From Actinomycetota bacterium (GTDB taxonomy: Bacteria > Actinomycetota > Acidimicrobiia > IMCC26256 > PALSA-610): 58,868 nt of DNA. The stretch spans positions 1 through 58,868 of the forward strand of contig PLBO01000109.1 of the NCBI GenBank assembly GCA_003134555.1. Direction: 5' to 3'. Position 1 is the stretch's first letter; each line of letters starts with the position of its first letter. Made by a program: the position numbers and the translations under genes. Below the pieces are notes generated by a model. That model had not been told where the DNA came from, searched no databases, and saw nothing but the letters and a program-made list of their open reading frames with translations. Below are positions 52,696 to 58,868 of the stretch, piece by piece.

Positions 52696-53352
52696 ATGAC
52701 CACCCTAGGTGTTCGTCTATCCTCCGGCGCCGTGATCAACGCCGTGAACTGGCTGAGCCCCAAAGATCTGATCGAGACGTTCGGGACGATCGGTCTGATC
52801 CTCGTCGTCTTCGTCGAGTCCGGGCTCATTCCGGCGCCGCTGCCGGGCGACTCCATCTTGTTCCTGGCCGGCGCCTTCTGCGCGACGAGCAAAGCCGGCG
52901 ACCCGCATCTCAACCTCGCCGTGGTGGTGGTGGGTTCGTTCGTCGCGGCCGTCGCCGGCGCCCAGCTCGGTTTCGCGCTCGGTCATCGCTACCACACGCG
53001 CCTGTTCAAGCCCGACGCCCGGCTGTTCAAGACCGAGTACCTCGAGCGCGCGCAGGCGTTCTTCGACAAACGCGGACCGCGGGCGGTCGTGCTCGCGCGC
53101 TTCATCCCGTTCGTGCGCACGATCGTCCCCATGCTCGCGGGCGCGGGACGGATGCCGTTGCGAAAGTTCGCGATCGCCAACGTCGTCGGCGCCGCGATCT
53201 GGGCGGTCGGGGTCAGCCTGCTCGGGTTCTGGCTCGGCAGCTCGATCAACATCGACCGCTATCTGTATCCGATCATCGTGGTGATCATCGTGCTCTCGTT
53301 GATCCCGCCGTTCCTCGAGTACCGCCGGCACAAGCGGTCGCAAGCTCACTGA
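52696..53352 (+). CDS. DedA-family membrane protein
   Basis: A 218-aa DedA/SNARE-associated protein: IGLILVVFVESGLIPAPLPG DS loop, FFDKRGPRAVVLARFIPFVR with the conserved FxRFxPxxRT (RFIPFVRTIVPMLAGAGRMP) and C-terminal helices. DedA proteins take part in lipid carrier recycling such as undecaprenyl phosphate flipping. ATG 52696 is used; a GTG at 52732 is possible. No Shine-Dalgarno is apparent. It is divergent from topA and ends at a strong hairpin terminator. Confidence 0.88.
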   Translation: MTTLGVRLSSGAVINAVNWLSPKDLIETFGTIGLILVVFVESGLIPAPLPGDSILFLAGAFCATSKAGDPHLNLAVVVVGSFVAAVAGAQLGFALGHRYHTRLFKPDARLFKTEYLERAQAFFDKRGPRAVVLARFIPFVRTIVPMLAGAGRMPLRKFAIANVVGAAIWAVGVSLLGFWLGSSINIDRYLYPIIVVIIVLSLIPPFLEYRRHKRSQAH

Positions 53353-53357
53353 GGACC

Positions 53358-53388
53358 AAGAAGGGCCGCCCCGAAGGCGGCCCTTCTT
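53358..53388. terminator. bidirectional hairpin terminator dedA / hppA
   Basis: AAGAAGGGCCGCC (53358-53370), loop CCGAA (53371-53375), GGCGGCCCTTCTT (53376-53388): a perfect 13-bp stem. On the plus strand the right arm ends in CTT CTTGT and on the minus strand in CTTGGTC, so there is only a weak U tract on each side. Its position between the dedA stop (53352) and the hppA stop (53406) fits termination of both convergent units. Confidence 0.9.
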
Positions 53389-53405
53389 GTGAACGTAGTC
53401 AGGCG

Positions 53406-55781
53406 TCAGTCGCCGACTGCGACCGCGCGCGGCGTCTCGGTCGTGGGACCTTCCGCCTGGAGCGTCGCACCACCGCGCTTCGAGAACAGGATCGCGCCGA
53501 TCAACACGACGAGCGAGACGCCCGCGATGCTGAACCGAGCACCCGAGTTGTTCCGCAGCGAGATGACCGCGGGCAGGATCAGCAGCGAGATCAGGTTCAT
53601 CACCTTGATCAACGGGTTCAGCGCGGGACCGGCGGTGTCCTTGAACGGGTCGCCAATCGTGTCGCCGATGACGGCGGCGCGGTATGCATCGCTGTTCTTG
53701 CCGCCGTAGTTGCCATCCTCGATGTACTTCTTGGCGTTGTCCCACGCACCACCGGAGTTCGACAGGAAGTTCGCCATGAGCTGGCCGGTGAGGATGACCG
53801 CGGCCAGGAACGCACCGAGCGCCAGGTAGTTGATCCCGAACCCGATGATCACGGGCGACAGCACGGCGAGCAGCGCCGGGGTCGCGAGCTCGCGCAGCGA
53901 AGCGGCCGTGCAGATGTCGATGACCGGTCCGTAGTCGGGGCGCTTCTCGCCCTTCATGATCAGACCATCGGCGAACTGCCGCCGAACCTCCTGCACCACA
54001 ACGTTCGCCGTGCGACCAACCGCACGGATCGCGAACGACGAGAACAAGAACGCAATCGAACCGCCGATGAGCAGCCCGATGAACGTCTTCGGGTTCGCGA
54101 CGTTGATCGCCGTCAGCGGGTTCTTGAAGAGATCATTGCCGCTGATGCTGAGGTTCAACTGGTTCTTGATCGTCTCGATGTACGAGGAGAACAGCGCGAC
54201 AGCCGCGATAACTGCGGAACCGATCGCGAATCCCTTCGTCACCGCCTTCGTGGTGTTGCCCACCGCGTCGAGGCTCACCATGATGCGAGCCGGTTCGCCT
54301 TCGAACTCACCCGACATCTCGGCGATGCCGGCCGCGTTGTCGGCGACCGGGCCGAACGTGTCCTCCGACACGACCACACCCGTTGTCGCGAGCATGCCCA
54401 TACCGGTGAGTGCGACGAGGTAGAGCGAGAACTGGATGTCGCCACCACCGAGCGCAATGGCAACCGCGATCGCACCTGCGATCGCGATGATGGCCCACAC
54501 CGACGACTCGAGACCGCTCGCGATGCCGGAGAGCACAGCAGTTGCCGGACCGCCGGTATTGGCTGATTCCGCAATCTCCCGGACCGGCTTGGTCTCGGTC
54601 GACGTGAAGTACTCGGTGATGCGCGACGCGATCTGCGCGAGCACGAGGCCGGCGACGACGGCACCGAAGAGGCGCCAGCCGACGTTCGAAAGTGTGCCGT
54701 CCGTTGGGTTACCGACGTACACCAGCGCCAGCACGAGCGTTCCGATGATGGTGAGGATGCCCGCGGAGAGAAAGCCGCGGTTGATCGGCGCCATCGCCGA
54801 CTTGTCGTTCTCGGTAGCCCTCACCGCGAAGACTCCGACGATCGACGCGAGCACACCGATTGCGCGCGCGGCGAGCGGGAACAGTGCGCCCGCCGCCCAC
54901 AACGCGGGGGTGTGCGGGAAGATCGCCTGGAAGGCGGGAACGCCGAGGATGATCGAGGCGACGAGCGTGACCTCGTACGACTCGAAGAGGTCGGCCGCCA
55001 TACCGGCGCAGTCGCCGACGTTGTCACCGACGTTGTCGGCAATCGTGGCCGGATTGCGCGGATCGTCTTCGGGGATCCCGGCCTCGACCTTGCCGACGAG
55101 GTCGGCACCGACGTCGGCCGCCTTGGTGAAGATTCCGCCTCCGACGCGCAGGAACAGGGCCAGCAACGAACCACCGAAGCCGAACCCGACGAGGATCGCC
55201 GAGCTCGTGTTCTGGAACCCGATCATGATCAGCGATGCGCCGAGGAGACCGAGGCCGACGGTGAACATCCCGGCAACACCGCCGGTCCGGAACGCGACCT
55301 GCAACGCGGCCGGCATTGAACCGCTCTTGGCCGCGGCGGCCGTCCGCACGTTGCCGCGCACGGCCAGGCTCATACCGATGAATCCGGTGAGGCCCGACAA
55401 GAAGCAGCCGAGGACAAACGCGCCCGTGCGGAACAGGCCCGACTGCACGTAGGTCAACGCCACTTGACCCGGGACATGCGCCAGCGAGTCGGTCCTCACC
55501 TTCGTGGAGGTGAGGAACACGATGATCGCGAGCGGAATCAGGATCACCCCGATGGTCCTGAATTGCCGTTTCAGATACGCCATCGCGCCCTCTTGGATCG
55601 CCTTGGCGATCTCCTTCATCTTTTCTGTGCCCTCGTCGGCGGCGAGCACTCCGCGCATCAAGAAGAGCCCGACGAGGAGGGCAAGAAGCGCGGTCGCGAC
55701 GGAGGCGAGCAGGATCAGCCACTCACCTCCGTGGAGGTAGAAGGTCTGGTAGCCGCCTTCGGCGGCTAGTACGTGCGTCAT
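53406..55781 (-). CDS. hppA: membrane H+-translocating pyrophosphatase, K+-independent type
   Basis: Couples pyrophosphate hydrolysis to proton export. The 791-aa protein has 16 or so helices and the catalytic acidic motifs DVGADLVGKVEAGIPEDDPR, NVGDNVGDCAGMAADLFESY and the late GDTIGDPFKDTAGPALN. At the K+-specificity position it has GNTTKA (Lys) rather than GNTTAA, the substitution that marks K+-independent H+-pyrophosphatases. ATG 55781 follows GGGGGAAG. It is 18 bp after the DtxR-family gene stop and so is probably co-transcribed with it. Confidence 0.95.
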   Translation of the reverse strand: MTHVLAAEGGYQTFYLHGGEWLILLASVATALLALLVGLFLMRGVLAADEGTEKMKEIAKAIQEGAMAYLKRQFRTIGVILIPLAIIVFLTSTKVRTDSLAHVPGQVALTYVQSGLFRTGAFVLGCFLSGLTGFIGMSLAVRGNVRTAAAAKSGSMPAALQVAFRTGGVAGMFTVGLGLLGASLIMIGFQNTSSAILVGFGFGGSLLALFLRVGGGIFTKAADVGADLVGKVEAGIPEDDPRNPATIADNVGDNVGDCAGMAADLFESYEVTLVASIILGVPAFQAIFPHTPALWAAGALFPLAARAIGVLASIVGVFAVRATENDKSAMAPINRGFLSAGILTIIGTLVLALVYVGNPTDGTLSNVGWRLFGAVVAGLVLAQIASRITEYFTSTETKPVREIAESANTGGPATAVLSGIASGLESSVWAIIAIAGAIAVAIALGGGDIQFSLYLVALTGMGMLATTGVVVSEDTFGPVADNAAGIAEMSGEFEGEPARIMVSLDAVGNTTKAVTKGFAIGSAVIAAVALFSSYIETIKNQLNLSISGNDLFKNPLTAINVANPKTFIGLLIGGSIAFLFSSFAIRAVGRTANVVVQEVRRQFADGLIMKGEKRPDYGPVIDICTAASLRELATPALLAVLSPVIIGFGINYLALGAFLAAVILTGQLMANFLSNSGGAWDNAKKYIEDGNYGGKNSDAYRAAVIGDTIGDPFKDTAGPALNPLIKVMNLISLLILPAVISLRNNSGARFSIAGVSLVVLIGAILFSKRGGATLQAEGPTTETPRAVAVGD

Positions 55782-55799
55782 TTCTTTTCTTCCCCCGGA

Positions 55800-56456
55800 C
55801 TAGGCGGACTTCTGGACGTAAACCTGATTCGCGACAGTGGCGCCGAGCGTGCGGTCTTTGCCGTCGACCCGGAGGACGAGCGGACCGTCGAAGGGATGCT
55901 TCTCCTTCACCTCCACGCTCACGCCCGGCCGTAGGCCGAGCGTGTCGAGGAAGGCAACGATCTCGGGATCGGTGGAGCCTGGCACCGCGACCACCGCGGT
56001 GTCACCTGGCTCCAGCGCGTAGAGCGGCGGCATCAGCGGCAGCTCCGCCGTTTCCTTTTCGGGAATCGGGAACCCGTGCGGGCACGTCTCCGGTCGGTGC
56101 AGCGCGACGAACAGTCGATCCTCGACCTCTTGCGGGATCTCGTGCTCGAAGCTGGTCGCGAGCCGGTCGGCCTCGTTCCATGCGTAGCCGAGCATGTCGG
56201 CCAAAAAGCGTTCGATGATGCGATGCCGGCGCATCGACGAAAGCGCCGCGCGTCGACCGTCGGCGGTGAGCTCGACACCCTTGTACGGCTTGTGGTCGAC
56301 GAGGCCGCGGTCGGCCAGCCGCTTGATCGTGGCGGTCACCGTGCCCGGTGACAGCGCGAGCCGCTCGGCCAGCACCCCGGTGTGCGCATCGCCATCGCGC
56401 GCCAGCCGGTAGATGGCCTTCAGCGCCTCGCGATCCGTTTTGGAAAGGGTTTCCAT
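55800..56456 (-). CDS. DtxR/MntR-family metal-dependent regulator
   Basis: A 218-aa repressor: winged helix (LSPGTVTATIKRLADRGLVD, KPYKGVELTADGRRAAL), dimer/metal domain (RHRIIERFLADMLGYAWNEA, SFEHEIPQEVEDRLFVAL, then RPETCPHGFPIP) and a C-terminal SH3/FeoA-like domain (DTLGLRPGVSVEVKEKHPFD). Aligned by eye with DtxR/IdeR, the Cys102 ligand position (Glu99 in MntR) is Thr, so its metal choice is unclear. ATG 56456 gives METLSKTDREALKAIYRL, the normal start; a TTG at 56477 is in frame. It lies upstream of hppA and would be transcribed with it. Confidence 0.85.
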   Translation of the reverse strand: METLSKTDREALKAIYRLARDGDAHTGVLAERLALSPGTVTATIKRLADRGLVDHKPYKGVELTADGRRAALSSMRRHRIIERFLADMLGYAWNEADRLATSFEHEIPQEVEDRLFVALHRPETCPHGFPIPEKETAELPLMPPLYALEPGDTAVVAVPGSTDPEIVAFLDTLGLRPGVSVEVKEKHPFDGPLVLRVDGKDRTLGATVANQVYVQKSA

Positions 56457-56469
56457 CTCGGCTTCGATG

Positions 56470-56505
56470 GCCGACAATCTAAATTTCGCCTAACCAAAAG
56501 TCAAG
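56470..56505. promoter_or_regulatory. AT-rich candidate promoter/operator of dtxR-like gene
   Basis: A stretch much richer in A/T than its surroundings, upstream of the regulator start, with GCCTAACC and a CTAAATTT block. GCCTAACCaAA resembles the right half of the IdeR/DtxR box (GCTAACCTAA), but the left half is poor. On the minus strand TTTAGATT about 20 nt before the ATG could be a -10 region. Autoregulation is plausible, not shown. Confidence 0.35.
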
Positions 56506-56532
56506 CAGGATCCTGGCGGCCCAATCGGCCGG

Positions 56533-58446
56533 CTAATTCGATTTCTCCAGGTGGTACGGGACAGAGGTGACCACCGTGCCCTTGCGGAACAGCAGCCGGC
56601 CCTTCAGCAATAGCGCGCTCTGGTTGTGCAGCAACTGGCCCCACCACGAGCCCACGACGAACTCCGGCACGACGACGGTGATGATGTCGTTCTCGTAGCG
56701 CGCGTCGAGCTCGTCGATGAAACGCAGGATCGGCCGCGACAGCTCCCGGTACGGCGAGTGCACGATCTCGAGCGGCACGTCGATCTTCCGTTCGGCCCAT
56801 TCGCGCTCGATGCGCTCCTGTTCCTCCTCGTCGGACACGACTGTCACCGCGAGCAACCGGTTCGGTTGCAACGAGCGCGCGTAGGCGAGCGCTTCGAGCA
56901 CGCCGCGATGCACGGTGCCGACCAGGACGACGACCGTGTGGTTCATCCGGCGCGGCTTGAAGTCGACGTCGACCTTCAAGCTCTCGGCCACCGACGCGTA
57001 GTGCCCGTGGATGCTGCGGAACAAGGCGATCACCATGAACACGACGATGATCGAGACCCAGGCGCCCTCGGTGAATTTCGAGATCGCGATGATCAAAGTC
57101 ACGATCAGAGTCGCGGTCGCGCCGACCGCATTCACAACGACGTTCCGCCGAAAGCCGGGTTCCCGCTCTTTGATGTGATGCCGCACCATTCCCGACTGCG
57201 AAAGCGTGAACGACGTGAAAACGCCGACCGCGTACAGCGGGATGAGCTTCGACTCGTTCCCGCCGAAGATCACGACGAGCAGGCCGGCCGCGAACGCGAG
57301 CACGAGCACGCCGTTGCTGAAGACCAGGCGGTCGCCGCGGTTTGCAAGTTGCCGCGGCAGGTATCCGTCGCGGGCGATGATCGACGACAGCCGCGGGAAG
57401 TCGGCGTAAGCCGTGTTCGCCGCCAAGGTGAGGATCGCCGCGGTCGCGCCCTGCAGCACGTAGTACAGGACACCCTGGCCGTAGACGGTGCGGCCCATCT
57501 GCGAGAACACCGATTCGCCCGTCTCGAGCGGGATCGGGTGCAGGTGATGCGCCAGGACGGATACGCCGAGGAACAGAGTGCCGAGAATTACGCCCATCCA
57601 CACGAGCGTGATGGCCGCGTTGCGCGATTCGTCGCGTTGGAACGCGGGAACGCCGTTCGAAATGGCCTCGACACCGGTGAGCGCGACGGCACCCGACGAG
57701 AAACCCCGCATGAGCCGGAACAGCCCGAGCGTTCCCACACCGGCCGCGCCGATCTTGAGATCGCTGCGCAGTTTCGCGACCTCTGCCGGAGAGAAGGTCT
57801 TCGTGACGTCGGCGAACGAGATGTTCGCGAACTCGTGCAGGCCGAACAGATGGAACTCGTGCGCGAGGCCCCAGGCGATCAAACCGGTGAGCACGAAGAT
57901 GTACACATACGTCGGCAGCGCGAAGATGCGGCCCGATTCCTTGATACCGCGCAAGTTCGCGACCGTGATCAGACCGATGGCCGCAAGGCAGAGCAGGACG
58001 CGCTGGTTCGTCAGGGCGTGCAAGGCCGGGATCGACGTGATCGCGCGTACACCGGCGCTCACGGACACGGCAACGGTGAGGATGTAGTCGACGAGCAACG
58101 ACGCGCCGGCAACCATTGCCGCCGTCGGACCGAGGTTCTCGCGGCTGACGACGTAGGAACCTCCGCCGCTCGGATACGCGAAGATCGTCTGGCGGTACGA
58201 GGTAACGACGATGGCGAGCAGAATCGCGACGACGATCGAGATCGGTACGAGCTTGGAGAGCCCGAGGGCGAGGCTCGAGCCGCCGACCGCGACGACGAGC
58301 AGGATCTCCTGGGTCGCATACGCGGTCGACGAGATCGCGTCGGAGGAGAAGACCGCGAGCGCGATCGTCTTGCCGATCCGCTGGTGTTCCTGCTCCGAGG
58401 TCGCCAAGGGGCGGCCTACGAGCACGCGTTTGAAGCTGTCGAGCAC
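56533..58446 (-). CDS. APC-superfamily permease, KimA/KUP-like with cytoplasmic C-terminal domain
   Basis: A transporter of about 637 aa. The N-terminal half has 12 helices in the amino acid/polyamine/KimA type: KTIALAVFSSDAISSTAYAT at the unwound first helix, PSGGGSYVVSRENLG and VALTGVEAISNGVPAFQRDE. After about residue 480 a soluble domain follows (VVVLVGTVHRGVLEALAYAR, EIVHSPYRELSRPILRFIDE), the USP-like domain known in KimA. Family members next to trkA genes, as Rv2690c with ceoB/ceoC, suggest K+ uptake. GTG 58446 is chosen because VLDSFKRVLVGRPL matches the family start; ATG 58491 and GTG 58524 are alternatives. Confidence 0.78.
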   Translation of the reverse strand: MLDSFKRVLVGRPLATSEQEHQRIGKTIALAVFSSDAISSTAYATQEILLVVAVGGSSLALGLSKLVPISIVVAILLAIVVTSYRQTIFAYPSGGGSYVVSRENLGPTAAMVAGASLLVDYILTVAVSVSAGVRAITSIPALHALTNQRVLLCLAAIGLITVANLRGIKESGRIFALPTYVYIFVLTGLIAWGLAHEFHLFGLHEFANISFADVTKTFSPAEVAKLRSDLKIGAAGVGTLGLFRLMRGFSSGAVALTGVEAISNGVPAFQRDESRNAAITLVWMGVILGTLFLGVSVLAHHLHPIPLETGESVFSQMGRTVYGQGVLYYVLQGATAAILTLAANTAYADFPRLSSIIARDGYLPRQLANRGDRLVFSNGVLVLAFAAGLLVVIFGGNESKLIPLYAVGVFTSFTLSQSGMVRHHIKEREPGFRRNVVVNAVGATATLIVTLIIAISKFTEGAWVSIIVVFMVIALFRSIHGHYASVAESLKVDVDFKPRRMNHTVVVLVGTVHRGVLEALAYARSLQPNRLLAVTVVSDEEEQERIEREWAERKIDVPLEIVHSPYRELSRPILRFIDELDARYENDIITVVVPEFVVGSWWGQLLHNQSALLLKGRLLFRKGTVVTSVPYHLEKSN

Positions 58447-58583
58447 CGTCGTTGTCCCAAGCCCGTCGTTGTCCGGCCGCCAGCATGCCATCGCAGGCAC
58501 CACGAACCCCGCACCCGGTTTCACGTCATTGCCCGGGAACGCCGTAGCATCCCGCCACCACCGCTTGGGACTGGAGGCCGGTC

Positions 58584-58868
58584 GTGCACGTCGTCGTCAT
58601 CGGATGCGGACGCGTCGGCAGCGAGCTCGCCGGCGCGCTCGAGCAAGCCGGGCACACGGTGGCAGTCGTAGACAAGAACGCCCGCGCGTTCCGGCGCCTC
58701 GGACCGGAGTTCGGGGGCACGACGGTTGTCGGCTTCGGGTTCGACCGCGACCACCTCGCCCAGGCCGGGATCGAGGAAGCGGGTGCTTTCGCCTCTGTGA
58801 CGAACGGCGACAACTCCAACATCCTGTGCGCGCGGATCGCACGCGAGACCTACGGCATCGAGCACGTC
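58584..58868 (+). CDS. trkA: TrkA-family potassium uptake regulatory protein (partial)
   Basis: Regulatory NAD(H)-binding RCK subunit of a Trk K+ system. The visible 95 codons read VHVVVIGCGRVGSELAGALE with QAGHTVAVVDKNARAFRRLG, TTVVGFGFDRDHLAQAGIEE and ASVTNGDNSNILCARIARET, the typical RCK N-domain. GTG 58584 is preceded by GGAGG at 6 nt. The gene continues beyond the window; a second trkA-like gene would be expected after it. It is divergent from the APC permease with about 137 bp between, where both promoters must be. Confidence 0.88.
   Translation, partial: MHVVVIGCGRVGSELAGALEQAGHTVAVVDKNARAFRRLGPEFGGTTVVGFGFDRDHLAQAGIEEAGAFASVTNGDNSNILCARIARETYGIEHV

Noticed and set aside
58447-58583. 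c-di-AMP (ydaO-type) riboswitch before the KimA-like gene
   Set aside because: The gap is only about 137 bp and I see no conserved ydaO elements.
1-58868. CRISPR arrays, restriction or other defence systems, rRNA genes
   Set aside because: No regularly spaced repeats, nuclease/methylase pairs or rRNA sequence found on reading.

Overview
The window reads as a high-GC actinobacterial chromosome segment, most likely class Acidimicrobiia. This is inferred from strong G/C third positions, frequent GTG/TTG starts, ClpC with a double N-domain, a TopA with a lysine-rich tail, a redox-type SigR/RsrA pair, DUF2342, and the GYWLVASDGGIFAFG-type repeats I associate with that class. No rRNA gene is present to settle it. 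Both ends cut genes: clpC on the left, a TrkA-type potassium gene on the right.

Left third (1-21254) is a housekeeping core, nearly all on the minus strand. Its order resembles the Mycobacterium tuberculosis clpC1...lysS-coaX-panD-panC-DUF2520-folK-folB-folP-folE...hpt-tilS-DUF2342 block. Differences are that nadB/nadC sit between panD and coaX, pyk is inserted on the plus strand between folB and folP, and no ftsH lies between hpt and folE. Many junctions are 4-nt ATGA/GTGA overlaps, so long translationally coupled operons for folate, NAD, pantothenate/CoA and tRNA-Ile lysidine are likely. Two products have lost catalytic residues: a PTP-fold protein with Asn in place of Cys, and a PlsC-like protein without its HX4D motif. 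A SigR-type sigma factor with a Zn anti-sigma factor closes the block.

Middle (21303-45142) is an accessory surface-glycan region. It holds several multi-membrane-span GT-C proteins, GT2 enzymes, GtrA proteins (one fused to a GT2), DUF2304, a Wzx-type flippase and two methyltransferases. A plus-strand operon carries a convincing UDP-sulfoquinovose synthase (SQD1/SqdB/Agl3 family), a second sugar-nucleotide SDR and a GT2. Two closely related TIM-barrel-like secreted proteins flank a methyltransferase/GT-C pair. One is a probable lipoprotein; the other carries six C-terminal repeats of about 42 residues. Together these predict assembly, export and trimming of a sulfonated surface polysaccharide or glycolipid.

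A small degenerate genomic island (43184-46656) lies at the 3' end of tRNA-Thr(CGT), bounded by a 43-bp direct repeat of the tRNA 3' part. It holds fragments of IS481 and IS110 transposases and a MobF relaxase/helicase, a SnoaL-like pseudogene with two frameshifts, and one apparently intact membrane glycosyltransferase-like gene. No integrase remains.

Right end (46713-58868) returns to core genes: holB, tmk, an MFS transporter, topA, dedA, a strong bidirectional terminator, a H+-pyrophosphatase, a DtxR-family regulator, an APC-type permease (possibly K+) and divergent trkA. Pyruvate kinase and the pyrophosphatase both carry the lysine that replaces the K+ cofactor in their families.
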